Source: Tulasnella sp. 424 (Eukaryota; Basidiomycota; Agaricomycetes; Cantharellales; Tulasnellaceae). Taken from it: a DNA stretch of 64,000 nt. Location: the NCBI GenBank assembly GCA_019633425.1, contig WSUB01000013.1, positions 62,001 through 126,000 on the forward strand, written 5' to 3'. This document shows, piece by piece, positions 34,307 to 47,400 of the stretch. Each line of letters begins with the position of its first letter. The first letter of the stretch is position 1. The translations under genes were made by a program, and so were the position numbers. The notes under the pieces are model-generated. The model made no database searches and was not told the origin of the DNA. It saw nothing but the letters and a program-made list of their open reading frames with translations.

Positions 34307-37300
34307 TCACAACGCCTCACCCCACTCGACTCGGCCGCCCCAAGGAGAACCGGGCGAACGGAGCTGAGCTGCCGTTTCGTTTGCAGAAAGCAGGTTAAGC
34401 AGCTGCTCCCGCCTCGCAACCCCGCTCTTCCTGTGCTTGATCGGAGTCGAAGGCGGCTGGCCGGCGCTAGCGTCGGTCGTCGCAGCATCCCCAGCAAACG
34501 TCGCATCAAAGTAAAAATTGGGCAGCAAATTGAACTTGTCTTTGCCCTGCGTCGAATGTCGGTCGGCTTGAGGGGGTGAAGGTGGGCACCAGAGCATGCG
34601 CGCCTTGGAGGGCGACCCTTTTACTGCTTTGCGGTGCGTCGAACTGCGAGTGCTTCGTGGTGGAGAGTCGACGATGTGCATCATCATCATCTCGGAAGTT
34701 TGGTCCGTGTCCAACGACGTCCGGTAAAGCGAGTCTTCCACCGACGTGTCCATCTCGTGGGACGACACGGTCGTAGCTGAGGAGACGAAGTCGGGGTCGG
34801 AGCGAGTCGAATCGGCTGAGTACCGCACGCTCGGGGGCGAGGGAGGTCGGGTCGCTGGAGTGTTGTGATGCAAATGGCATTGGTCTTCAAGAGGCAGGAC
34901 GCACGAATCCCTATCCACGACGACACTGCCTTCTTCCTCGGGTTTCGACGGCGGTCGAATGGTAGACGTGCTCCTCGACGCCAAGGAAGCGGAGTACAAT
35001 CCCGCATTTTCAGGGACGAACCGAAGGCCGGTCGGAGTAACCGGAGGCGTAGGAAGCTCGAGTACCGAAGATAAAGACGAAGGCGGTGGTAAAAGAGACG
35101 AAGAAGAAGTACCCGCTGGTGGTTCCGTGACGGTGGGCGCTGACCGGGCCGCCGAAGGAGGAGGTGCAGGGAAGAGGCTCAAGGACATCTCGGAGACGGT
35201 CCTCGAACATCCATCCCACTCCGACCCGCTCAGCGACGAGCCCCTCGAATGCCTCCCGGCATGCAAGCTCAGCATGTTGGTGCTCTCGCTGCTTCGGAGG
35301 TACGGTAACGACGAAATCGTCGCTGGCGTAGTCGGCCTCGAGGCCGTCTTGGAATCATCGTCCGTAATGGTCATCGTGATATCACCGAACCCGGCCGATG
35401 ATTCCGTCGCTGGAGTGACCACCACGTCCAAAATGCTGCTGTCAAAGTGGAGCTTGGGTCCAGCCGTAGGCGGTGGGGAAATCGGTAAAACACCAACGAC
35501 GCCCAATCCAACCACGGGCTGGCTGACCGTAGCAGGTATGCTCTCTGCAGCGGCGGGAGAAACCATAGGCGACGTCGTGCCCACAGTCTGCGCTCTAGCT
35601 CTTCTCCGGATGTTCAACGGCTGAATCGGAACGGGCGCAGGTGGGAGCGGTCGATTCGGCGGAGGACCTCGAGGTTGTCCGACATGCCCGCCGCTGCTAC
35701 TCCCACCACCAACCCTCGTCATCATCATCATCGCGGTCCTCGTAGACGACGCGGTTCCCGCAGTGATCGTGGAAGCGGTACCCGAAGAAGACGAAGAAGG
35801 AACGATCATCTTGGCGAAATCCGATTGCGTTTCCGAGAGGAACTGAGCCCAGGTTTGGTCCAGCTGCGGGACGCGCTTGCCCGGGCGGACTGGTATTGTC
35901 GAGTCGAGCCAACTAGCAGTGGTAGCATTGGCGCCTTCTGAAATCGAATTCCCTAACGAGACGCTGGCTGGGACGTGATTCTGATGATTGGCCCAGACCT
36001 TCTCGCTCGAGGAGGGGCGAGAGGAAGTCATGGGGCGCTTCGACGAAGAAGCACCAGGCCTGCCGCCAACGCTGCTGCAGGTACTGCTCTTGGTCGTCCC
36101 ACTGCTCGCAACGCTCCCGCTCCGATCCCGCTTCGAAAAAAACGTCACAGCATGCGCTGGCGCGGAATTCGGCGGGTCCACCCCGTCCGCATCTTTACCG
36201 TCGATCCGAGCTCCGGCCAACGCGCTTCCTTTCGCGATCAGGCCTTGCGCGAAAGGCGGGAGAGGGGGTAACGGACCCAAGACGTGCGCTGGGCAGGCGG
36301 GTGGGAGACCATGATGATGATGCGCCGTGCTCCCCAATGACAACGCCCTCGGACGCGCCGCAGATTTAGGTTGGATGACTGGGAGGAGTTTCGCAGCCCC
36401 GGACGACACTTTGGGAAGCTGAGGTAAAAGTTGAGGAGGGGAATCCAGAGTGCCAGCAGCGGAAACTCCATTGGCTGCAGCAGTCGTGGTGGGGCAAGGA
36501 ACCGAGGTCGGAGGTGAGAGTCGTTTTCGGGCATTGAGTGGGGGAGTGTAATGTGCCGCGAAAGGGTCGTACGCGTCGAAAATATTGCTTGTGATATTAG
36601 GACCAGGACCAGTAGCAGCGGGAGTGGTGTTGCTGGGGCTCGGAATCCCGTTGGAAGATTCCGGATGAGATGGTTGAAGCGGTGGGGCGAGAGCAGCTGG
36701 AGAAGAAGCTCGAGGGACGAGGAGGAGACGATCGAGTTGAGAAGGCGTGGGGGCTCGAGGTAAAGCCTCGTGTCGCGCTTTTCCATTCTCGTTTAGAGCC
36801 TAAAATGAATGAGAGAGAGTTAAAGGTGGCGGTTAGTATACCATATTGAGAATACGAGGACATATGAGTTGGAAATTGATGAGAGAGGGGAATGAACCCG
36901 AGGCATAGGAAAAGGATAACACGGTCTCAGGAACGCGTCAGGATTTGGGGGTGGTGGCAGGGTGCGAGCGAAAAGAAAATTGAGTGACAGAGATGGAGTG
37001 GACATGTCCGAAGTAATGACGCGCGTGAAGGAGATCGGACAACCCTATGCACACACCCGCGCAAAGTAAAAAAAAAAATCATTACTCACCGATCCATCAA
37101 AAATCATATCGTTAATGAGAGACGCGTTACTGGGTTTCCTGCCCACAGTAAGGTGCACGGTCGACGTGGAAGACGTTGCAGAAGGTAGTGTACACGTCTC
37201 CGTAGCGGGAGTGGAAGCGGTGGAAGACGAAGCAGAAGTGGGCGTTGAGGAGGCGGTGGTAAACGATTTGGATACATCCGAAACGGAGCGGAAGAACGAG

Positions 37301-37722
37301 CGTGACAGTGCGAGGCGCGAAGAAGAAGTAGTGGACGAAGTGGACGACTGATGCTGGTGGTGCGGTTGGAGATGAGAATGAGACGAAGATGAAGAGGGAG
37401 AATGGTGGTGGTGGTGGTTGTGGGAGGAGGTCGAGTGCGCGTCAGAGGACACGTGCTTCCTGAGCGACGCCAACGACGGACGATGTAATCTTGAAAACGC
37501 GGACGACAAGGACGATCCTGTGGTGGTAGGCGAAGGAGAAGGAGCGCGTACGTCGCGTTGAGGAGGGGCAAGAAACGCGTCGTTGACCTTGATCGCTGGG
37601 ACTTTGGTCTTGTTGTTGTTGTTGTTATTGGCGGGGGAGGGAGAGGACGCGCCGGACGCGGACAACGACGCGTCTTTTTCCTTCTTCCCTCTGGACGTAA
37701 AGAACGTTGCAAAGCCCTTCAT
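34307..37722 (-). CDS. Large low-complexity protein of unknown function
   Basis: Two exons, 37722-37090 and 36799-34307, joined in phase 0, give 1041 aa. The protein starts MKGFATFFTSRGKKEKDAS and is Ser-, Pro- and Thr-rich throughout, with His runs (HNHHHHHSP near residue 105) and an Asn run. Short patches look constrained: RKPSNASLINDMIFDGS at the exon 1 end, RVPQLDQTWAQFLSETQSDFAKM, TSNIFDAYDPFAAHYTPP, and the C-terminal DKFNLLPNFYFDATFAG with KHRKSGVARREQLLNLLSANETA. No catalytic or membrane motif is present. It is likely a disordered scaffold or signalling protein; that is inference. The 290-nt intron is long for this window and could hide a small exon. Confidence 0.72.
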
Positions 37723-39428
37723 CGTAAGGTCGGGCGTGTAGTAGTAGAGTAAGAGAAAAAAGAGAGCGCGTTGTATTCTAAAGTTTCGTGACGTGGACGG
37801 CGGGCGGGCGAGAGGTCGAGAGAGAGGGAAGAGTTAAGAGTCAGTACAGCACCCACGAAAAAAAAGACGCGTGATGGATGGAGTATAAGTAGGCGAATAG
37901 AAACGTACCCCTCGAGATTTAATGACGTGAGAAGAGACTCGGGAAAGACAGCGCTAAACTACGGCGGGTGAAGGTTGGCGGGCGGCAGGCGCGTGTTGCA
38001 AGGCCTTGTGTAGAGAGTCTGAAGGATACCCGTTCAGGGGATTGGGTGCAGCGGGGTCGGGGGGCGTGGCACAGGGATGCGGAATGAGAACTGCTGTGGC
38101 GAATCTGCGCCCGAGACTTGTGAGAGAGAGGTCGTCTTCTTCTCTCACTTCTCTCTCTCTCTCAAAGCCTATTATATCCTTTCAACGCTTCCCCCGCTTT
38201 TTAAGAGGTACGCGTTTCTTTCCGATCCGAACGAAGGAACGTCGTCCGGGGGTTTAGGCGAGGGCTAGGTGTGCACGGTCGACCTGAGTATGGATATGTA
38301 TTCCTCCCTAGGGTCCAACTTAAGGGTCGCTTCCTCGACCGTACTGGTAAAATCCGGACCTTGTTACTTTGTCGAAGAAAAAAAGAGCCTTGCCCTTGTC
38401 CTGATGATGTCCTTGTGCCACGAAGCCTGCGCGTGGGCGTGTCGGGCGATCCGATGAAGAGCGAAATTGGCGGAAGGGAAGGTCGGGAAGGTCGGGTTGC
38501 CGTACACTTGCTTGTGACGAAGTAGAGAGAGAAGGAAGCGGGAGGGAGAAACGTGCTTAGTGTGTTACTGACTCTGCTGGGCTTTTGTCGAACGGCGTAG
38601 GAGCTGCTAGTTCTGGCAGTAAAGGAGGGCGGAAGAGGAAGTGAGAGGGAGGGGCGAGGGATGACGAGCAGCAACACAACAAGCAAAAGCCCCAGACCGA
38701 ACTGCAACGCCGCCGACCGAGCTCGCTCACAACAAGCAAACTTTGTTTTGAAAAAGTGAATGAAAGAAACTAACAAAAAAGCGTAAAGGAAGCAAAAGTC
38801 GGTGCACCAAAAATGACCAGTCACTGCGCACGTACCGCCCGCGTTCCTAGCTAGCCCGAACCAGCTCTCACCGGAATAAAGTAAACAAATTGAAGCCAGT
38901 TCATAAAACAAAAAAATCTCTTCATCTGTGAAAGTCTCTTCACGATGAGTGTTACCATCCACCACGTCATATCGCCACGACACACTCCAATTCAGTCAGA
39001 CGACAGCAGAAAAAAATTGTATCGATGCACCCAAAAAAGCGTTAGCCTTTCCGTCCCTGAGCTTAAAAAACGAACCCTTACCCTGGGTCAGCCGCCCTGT
39101 TGAAACTCGCCGCGCGTGGTTTTCGTTGTCCATTCAGCCACTCGGCATTATTCGATAACATCACACACGCCACAGACCTTACGTAACCCAATATCAAAGC
39201 AAAAGAAAACGATGAGGTTTTTTTTTCTAACGGAACAAGCACTAATTTTTGGCAGAGAGAAGAGTACACATTACATATGGATGGAGTGGTGCAAGAAGAA
39301 AACATGGTAATAGCAGCAAGAGAGAGAGCTAGATAGATAATACGAAGTGGTGGCAGGGTCCAATGAAGGAAAAACATAACTAAAAAGTGATAAAGAGAAC
39401 AGACATGGTGACAACAACGCGAACAGAT
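37723..39428. other. 1.7-kb intergenic region
   Basis: Holds the promoter of the 1041-aa protein gene (right of 37722) and the 3' flank of RNR2. It has a pyrimidine tract (38135-38165, repeated ctctctct) and A-rich stretches. A minus-strand frame of 260 codons at 38201-38983 exists, but it lacks motifs and its composition is not protein-like. Nothing else seen. Confidence 0.4.
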
Positions 39429-41087
39429 CTAGAAATCTTCATCAATAGTGCTAAAAGAGGGAAAGGAACAAGGTCAGCGACAACGAACAAAGCAGGCTAA
39501 AACACAAAGCCAACGTACAAAGATTTGGATGAGGCTGCTGGTGCCGATGCGTCGGACTGGGCAGCGGTGGCGTGCACACCAGCCTTGGCATAGTCCGAGA
39601 CGCGCTTCTCGAAGAAGTTGGTCTTGCCTTGCAGCGAGATCATGTCCATGAAGTCGAACTACGTCGAAGGCAGAAGGTTAGTCAGATGCAGGAAAAAACA
39701 TCCTAAGGACCGGGACGTACAGGATTGGTCGAGTTGTAGTACTTGGGGTTGCCAAGAGCGACGAGCAGACGATCAGCGACGAACTCGATGTACTGCTTCA
39801 TGAGGATGGCATTCATGCCAATGAGGGAGCACGGCAGAGCATCTGAAAAGCCACAACATTAATCAGCCCCAACCGCCCCATCAAACGTCATCAACCGCGA
39901 TGGGACTCACCAGTCAAGAACTCCTGCTCGATCTTGACAGCCTGAGTGATGATCAACTGGACCGTGTCGGGATGAGGCCTCTTCCTCAAATGGCTGAACA
40001 ACAAGCAAGCGAAATCGGTGTGCATGCCCTCATCACGGCTGATCAATTCGTTCGAGAACGTCAAGCCAGGCATCAACCCGCGCTTCTTCAACCAAAAGAT
40101 CGACGCAAAGGCGCCAGAGAAGAAGATTCCCTCGACGGCGGCAAAGGCGACGAGACGCTCGCCGAAGGTGGACTCCTTGTCGTTGATCCACTCGAGCGCC
40201 CAGTCGGCTTTACGCTTGATGCATGGGATGGTGTCGATCGCGTCGAAGAGGTATTCACGCTCGGCTGCGTCCTTGATGTACGTGTCGATGAGGAGAGAGT
40301 AGGTCTCGGAGTGGATGTTCTCCCTGTAGAACGCGGCATCGACAAAGCGGGAAATTGGAGCGGAACAATGTTTGGTCAGCATCCGCTTTGACATCATCTG
40401 TCGGCACCGACGAATAAAAGACGCACATCATGATTTGGAAACCGTAGAAGCACCGCGCTTCAGCGGCTTGGACCTCGTTGGAGAACCGCTCGACGAGGTT
40501 CTCGTTGACGATACCGTCAGAGGCAGCGAAGAAGGCCAAAACGTGAGAAATGAAGTGGCGTTCGTTGTCGTTGAGCTTGTTCTCCCAGTCGTGCTGGTCC
40601 TTGGACAAATCCATCTCTTCGGCAGTCCAGAACGATGCCTCGGCTTTCTTGTACATTTGCCAGATCTAATTAAGTCGTTGCCATAAAAAAAGTGGTCGTG
40701 AAGCGGGTCACGTAAGGAATTGTCCAGCGAAAAACTCGTCAGTTCAAATTCAAACGGGCGACGAAAAAATGCGCATTGATTGGGAAAAGACCTTACCTCT
40801 TTATACTGAATAGGGAAAAGGACGAAGCGACGCTTGGACTCCTTGAGGAGAGGCTCATCCTTCTCGTCAAGGTCCACATCACCAACATACTTCCTTCGAG
40901 ACGCGTATTCAGCGGACTTGGAAACACCCGTCACGGTCTCGACCTCATCTGAAGCCATAGCGTCAAAGTTGGGTTTCTTAATAGGAGATTGGAGAGACAT
41001 GGCCTCGACGGCAGCAGCGGCTTTTTTCGAGGGGGTCTCGGTGACGGAAGGAACAGAAGTTGATGCAAAGGCTGCGACAGGAGACAT
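39429..41087 (-). CDS. RNR2: Ribonucleoside-diphosphate reductase small subunit
   Basis: Exons 41087-40797, 40665-40427, 40323-39911, 39842-39721, 39658-39519, 39450-39429; 408 aa. Class Ia R2 motifs: [12 protein letters not shown] (iron-ligand Asp region), [20 protein letters not shown] and [11 protein letters not shown] (Glu/His ligands and the radical Tyr), [37 protein letters not shown] (Glu/His). The last 22-nt exon restores the C-terminal peptide FTIDEDF, which binds the large subunit; without this intron the frame would end in an unrelated tail. The enzyme makes deoxyribonucleotides and is cytosolic. Its upstream region has several ACGCG words and abuts the tandem kinase-TPR array. Confidence 0.95.
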
Positions 41088-41220
41088 GATGATTGATATA
41101 CGCGAGTTTGGAAGTGTGAGTAGGGTTGGAGTATGTGTGTAGAGAGAGGCGCGGGATGTACGTGTGGAGGGTGGGTTGATGGAGTTGAAGTGGCACTTGG
41201 GGCAAAAAACAAGACAACTT

Positions 41221-41346
41221 ATATAACATTTCGTAGAACGCGCGCGACTAGCGGAGTTTGAATTGTTGTTTGTTTTTTTTCGAGAGCGCGACGCATATTG
41301 TCCCTCCGGCAAAATGAGAGACGCGACGCGCCGAAGCACGACGCGG
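41221..41346. promoter_or_regulatory. ACGCG-rich element cluster upstream of RNR2
   Basis: ACGCG occurs at 41238-41242, 41321-41325, 41326-41330 and 41341-41345, 150-260 bp upstream of the RNR2 ATG. MBF in ascomycete yeasts binds ACGCGT to drive G1/S genes including ribonucleotide reductase, so these are plausible cell-cycle elements. The block from ~41245 is also the left end of the first array unit, and related sequence recurs at ~49848 and ~57688, with ACGCGT intact at about 57764 and fewer sites in unit 2. Confidence 0.45.
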
Positions 41347-44300
41347 ACCCTTGTCCTTCACATTTTATTGTTGTTTGAGCGCCACTCCACACTGCGTAAC
41401 CCTTAAGTTCGAACACATCAAACCTCGTGGATGACAATGGGACTGGGCTTCTCATTCCCCCATCTGGTAGTGTTCGTCTCAAGCCCAGCCCCAACACCCG
41501 TTTTGAAACGTCTTCCTCGTCACATTATTGTCCATTTGTTTTGAAGATTACTCATGCCCCACCCGCGATGGGAGATATGAGTCGTATTGACGGGCTCCTT
41601 GCTCGGGACCGTTCGTTTATCAGATAACAATATTGTTTACCCTCCCCACGCCCGATAACTCGCATCGTATGATATCAAGCCCTTGGCTCAGTCAGCTGTG
41701 GTCGGATCTCTTCAACGATGATGAGCAAGACAGCAACAGGACCCGGACTGGCGCAGTAAAATGGTCTGGATCTCATGACGAGAAACCATCATATCTCCAG
41801 GTTAACGCCTCCGGCATGACGCGACGCGTTCCCAACTCCGAACACGCCTCGAGGCCGGCTTGGAGACGCGTCGCCTTCCTCCCACAAACAACAAACCAAA
41901 TAGGCTACGATCCCTTTTTATCGGACCCAGAGAGCCTGTTTCTCTCTTAGATTGCATGCCCGTGAACGCAAACGAGGCAGCCACATTGACTTGTTGTTTT
42001 CCCCCAGTTGAATCAGACTCGGACGACGCACGGTACCGGGTGGTGGTCCAGGCTGTATGAACAGTCCCCCTTCGTCTTACTTGCTCACCTGGGTTTAGGT
42101 GGCTCGAGTTACGATGATTCTTACCAGCGATCGCATACCTCTTTGCTGTTTGACTTTGGAGTCCAACCCCTGACTGTCCGGCCCTGGGCAACGACCAGGC
42201 CCGGCTTTATCTTATCAGTCCATTTGCGTCGCGCGATCAGGACCCCGAAGTCGCACCCATCTACCTGCCACTTTGAACCTGAGGCACTGGGTTGCAGCTT
42301 GAGCTATAACCTGTGTATGCTGTTCGTCGTTGCGACCTGGTCGTTGAGGTTCACCGAATTTGATGCGAACGCAACGACCCTATATATGTTTATTCAATTA
42401 ACGGAAGAGCTTAAAACCACGCGTTCCAGAAGAAGTGGCGGGAGAAGAGTGTCTTTTCAATCTTGTCTCGGGAAACACTAACTCCGTGTATCAAACTCAC
42501 TCTGATAGTATTCGGAGTCTCGGACGAATGATATTGCACGGAATTGCGAGGAATGCCGGATGATCCTCACCTTTTCGCTTGTGCAATACTTTGGTTTCGG
42601 GTATCCATCCGTGGTGTATGCGTCTGATTCGATTGCACACGCAACATTCACTTCCAGGGCAAGTTTGTCGCATCTCGTAAACTTGGAAGACCCTTCGTCT
42701 CCGATACGTGTCCGAACCAGCACCGTTTTTTAGCCTCCAAATTGGGCGCTAGGCTGTCTTCCATTGATAAACAAGCGAGATTTGTCGATTGGGGGGTGAT
42801 TTGAACTTGCAACGTGTGGTCTTTTGACTTTCTTCTCATTAGAACTCCGCTGAAGGAGCGCGCTTCCTTCTGACTTGGTGAGGTTTCGCCACCAATTCCT
42901 CTTGGTATTAGTGAGGGCCGAGCAGATCCCAAGATGACATGACCTATCCTGGATCCAGAGCCCATGGTCCCCAATTCCCCACAACACGTTTTCAAAAGTC
43001 TCTAGACAGAAAGTATCGTAGATCTAGTTCACATGCTCTAGGTGCCGATAGAAGTATTCTAGCGTAAAAACAATGCTCATTTTCCCCGCTTTTCTCTTCC
43101 ATCCTTCAAGGTTGTGGATCCATGGACGGATGGATAGCTTTAGCGTATGTACCCAAGGTGCAGGTGTTACGTCCGTGCACTTGCAACGTGCTCCGCTCAC
43201 GCTTCCTTTCCGTCACCTGCTGTGATAGTATCGAGGAGAATCTTTCGTTGGCGCCAAAATTCCCTCAGCGTCAGGAATCTGGTTCGAGATTCTTAATGTT
43301 TTGTTACATGAAATTACTTGCCGGATGTAGGCGGCCGGACCGCTAGGGAGCTTCCGGGAAGTGTTCGAAGGAGCAACTACAAGTTCCAAGCGATATCCGG
43401 GGATCAGGTCTGTACTAGGGTTCAAAGCAAAATATCTCGCAGAGAGCTTTGAGCTCTTCTTTATTAGTGTCTCCTTGCTTCATTTTCGAAGTAGCATGAG
43501 GCGCCGTCGAGTGACCATCAAACCGCCACGAAGCTCGCGACCCAATCTGGCCAATCAACTCACTTCTCGCTGGAAAGGGTGCAGTATGTCGCCGTTCACA
43601 GGAAAGTGTGGTGTGGTGTTGATCCCACACTGACTTTGGCTGGGTCGACTAGCCGCGGATTCCCAAAAAGCGGTCCTCAAGTCGAAATGCAATGAGCCCC
43701 ATGCCGCGCAGAACAGGAACTCCATCTTGGTTCGGCGGTATAGAGCACAGAAACTCTGGGTGTCCGCTCGCTGCGGGGGCCTTATGCGTCGTGTGGTTCG
43801 AAATCAAGACTTATTCCTTTTGCTAAGATTAGATCCGGCTCGATGATAAAATCCTACGAGAATTATTCGGGGCAACGCACCCGATTTTACTGGGGCTAGC
43901 TTACTAGGATTGGAATAGATTGAAATTCTTTGATGGAGGGCGATGGTCAGGCGGTCAGCAGTTCTCCTTGCGCCGCGAGCGGAGCAAAGCCGAACAAAGC
44001 AAAGGATGTACAGAATGTTCGTTTTGATTCACCACTCGGACAAGTTGTCACCCTACTTTAAGGAATCACTCAGCTTGCTCTCCGAGAACACGACCCTTCG
44101 TTTTTGCTGTGGACAGCCCAGGCTACCAATGCAGGAAGGTGGTTGTAGTGCAAGTGAATGGAGGGTCTAATGCCTCGGGTGTAACATTTCTGCTGGAATT
44201 CTGCATCGAAAACACATCGTAGAAGTGTGACGACGGCGAGCAGTATTGGCGAAAAGTGCTCATAGCCGATTGGAGATATGAGGGATTTGGGTACGCTGGG

Positions 44301-44457
44301 TTTTGATATGTAAAACGGTGGAAGAAACCGCTGACCTTTGGTCTAATCCTCCAGAACCCCTCCCCTCTCGTCTCTGTTCACCACAATCCTTGGTCCATAA
44401 TCGTTTCATAACTCGTCCCCCCTGACCGATTCCCAACCGTATACGACTTAACTCGAC
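41347..44457. other. Unit 1 spacer
   Basis: No intact gene. The sequence is repeated at ~49960-52568 and ~57780-60815. Words such as tcgatgatatcaagccctt, ggcaagtttgtcgc and atccatggacggatgg recur in order. A minus-strand frame around 42648-42995 (SFSGVLMRRKSKDHTLQVQ) has relatives in the other units but with different frames and stops, so it is a decayed gene or plain non-coding DNA. The last ~200 bases, with a pyrimidine-rich block (ccagaacccctcccctctcg), form the kinase gene promoter. Confidence 0.5.
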
Positions 44458-47400
44458 ATGGCGGACAGCCTGCCACCTCAGCCCACGGGACCTCAAACCC
44501 GACGCAAGGCTGTAAGTCCTCCCCATACGCGAAGGCGGAAGTAAGCACTGACGTGGAGAATTTAAGCGGGAGATTCTTGACGAATTGTCCTGGCGTCGAA
44601 TCGACCCCACTACAATTAAAATAACAGACTCCAAACCAATTGCAAAAGGCGGGCAAGCGACGATCGTCGTTGGAACGAGAATTCTTCCTGAAGAAGTCCC
44701 GACATGGATCCGCGAACAGTTCCTGAAAACGTTTCTTGAAAGGAAATTGGCAATAAAGAAGTTCGAATGGAGTCGTGAGGATCCCGGAGAGTCGGCCAAG
44801 TTTTTTAATGTACGGTCGCCTTCGTACGTTTCCATCGCCGTTCTAATTGCCCCCGCACCAGTCTTTCGCCAACGAGCTCAGTATAATGGCGAGCCTTTCT
44901 CACCCAAACGTTGTCGATTTCGTCGGGTTTGTTGAGGATATGGAGAAGGGCGACGCTTGGATCGTTTTACCTTGGGAAGCGAACGGAAACGTTCGAGAGT
45001 TTCTGGCGTCCGGCGAGTGGGACATTCCAGAACGTGTATCCTTGGTGAGCGTGTGTCGTGTCTGCCATCAATGTCGAGTGGTATGAACGAATCATCGACT
45101 TAGATTCATGATGTAGCCAAGGGCGTGGAGTACTTACATACGAGACAACCTCCGATCTGCCACGGCGACCTCAAGTCGGTGAGTTTGTCAAGCAGCCGTT
45201 CGAGATGCCACGTATTCATCGACCGGTGTTCCAGTTGAACATCCTAGTCAGCTCCTCATATCATGCCGTGATCACGGATTTTGGATCGGCCCGGGCTAAA
45301 GGAAACGTCGACCCAACGACAGAGGACGGTGGCTCGGAACCACCGCGCTGGGAAACGTTAACCATTGACATCGACGACATTGTCCAAGTATCAATTTCTC
45401 CAAAAATCAAATTCAACCCGTCCACCTTGGAGCTCACTTTAACGGGACCAGGGTTTTCGCTGCGGTGGACAGCCCCTGAGGTGCTGGACAACGGGGTGCA
45501 AGATTTACCGAGCGATATGTGGGCTCTCGGCTGGATCTGCTGGGAGGTAAGGACCCTTGAGCTGGAGCATATACACCGCTTTTTACTCACATATACGACT
45601 ATACTTTAGATCTTCACCGGTAAAATACCATTCGAAGAACTCACTGCCACGGGGCCAATTATATCGACCGTTATAAAAGGGAAATTGCCAGCAATCCGGG
45701 AAGACGCCGACCTGTCTCATGTTCTCAACCTGTGTAGTTTAATGATGGACTGTTGGATGTTGAATCCAGTGGAGAGGATAGATGTCTCGACGTTCTGGCG
45801 AAAGGTTCGCTCCACGGTGAGTGCGTTGATGTTGATGGAGGACTACATCACTGGTTGTTAAACAAGCCGCGTATCAGCCACGCTTGACGCCTTCGGCCGA
45901 TAGGTCTGGCGGTGAGAAGGTACGATCCGCAGCGCTGTTAATTCAGTTAGGAACGATGTATAGGCTTCAGGATAATTTTGTGGTCGCTGAGTCCCACTAC
46001 CAATCGGCCATCGATATTGCGACTCGAACGAAGGACGACAAGGCAAAGGCAGACGCGCTGCAGGCTCTTGGAGATATCTATCGTACTCAATCGAGGTATC
46101 CAGAAGCAGGGAAGGCCTCCAGTGAAGCTCACGAGATCCACTCTCGCATCGGGAACGAACTGGGTGCGGCAGACGCGTTGAGCGGCCTGGGAGAGGTTTA
46201 TAGCTCTCAGTCGAGGAATCAAGAGGCGAAAATGGCTTTCATGGAGGCGCACGAGATCCACTCTCGCAGCGGGAACGAGCTTGGTGCTGCAAACGCATTG
46301 CTTGGCCTGGGGAATACCCATCGCCTTCAGTCGATGTATCAAGATGCGGAGAAGACTTTCATGGAGGCGCACAAGATCTACTCTCGCATCGGGCACGACC
46401 TTGGTGCCGCAAATACGTTGATCTCCCTAGGGGATACCTGTCGCGTGCAGTCAAGGGTTCAAGATGCGGAGAAGGCTCTCATGGAGGCGCACAAGATCCA
46501 CTCCCGTATCGGGAACAACCTCGGTGCGGCATACGCGTTGCGAAGCCTGGGAGTGGTCTATCGTACTCAGTCGAGGAATCAAGAGGCGGAGATGGCTTTC
46601 ATGGAGGCGCACGAGATCGACTCTCGCTTAGGGCACGACCTGGGTGTTGCGAGCGCGTTGTGCAGTCTGGGAAACATCTATCTTGCTCAGTTGAGATATC
46701 AAGAGACGGAGAAGGCTTTCATGGAGGCGCACGAGATCCACTCTCGCATCGGGAACGACCGGGGTGTTGCGGACGTGTTGCTCAGCTTTGGGGAGACCTA
46801 TCGTGCCCAGTCGAGGAATCAAGATGCGGAGAAGGCTTCCATGGAGGCGCACGAGATTTACTCTCACATCGGAGACGGCCTGGGTGTTGCGAACGCGTTG
46901 GTCGGTCTGGGAGAGATCTACCGTGCTCAGTCGAGATATCAAGCGGCGGAGAAGGCTTTCGTGGAGGCGCACGAGATTTCCTCTCGCATCGGGCACGACC
47001 TGGGTGTTGCGAACGTGTTACTCGGCTTGGGAAATACCTATAATGCTCAGTCGAGGTATCAAGAGGCGGAGAAGGCTTTCATGGAGGCGCTCAAGATCTA
47101 CTCTCGCATCGGGCACGACCTGGGTGTTGCGAACGTGTTACTCGGCTTGGGAAATACCTATAATGCTCAGTCGAGGTATCAAGAGGCGGAGAAGGCTTTC
47201 ATGGAGGCGCACGAGATCCACTCTCGGATCGGAGACGACCTGGGTGTTGCGAACGCGTTATTCAGCTTGGGGAATACGTATCGGGCTCAGTCGAGGAACT
47301 CGGAGGCTGAGAACGCTCTCAACGACGCTCACAACATCTACTATCGCATTGGACATACCCTCGGCACCGGCAACGCATTACACCGTCTCGCAGTGCTCTA

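Noticed and set aside
38201..38983. 260-codon minus-strand frame
   Set aside because: No domain or consistent hydropathy, and low-complexity stretches. It lies in the flank between two well-supported genes.
39497..39520. RNR2 ending in SLYVGFVF by reading through to 39497
   Set aside because: Splicing out 39451-39518 gives the conserved FTIDEDF C-terminus in the same total length, which the family requires.
42648..42995. Minus-strand frame in the spacer with relatives at 50990-51310 and 58857-59282
   Set aside because: Similarity is explained by DNA duplication; frames, starts and stops differ between the three copies, so it is not a maintained protein.
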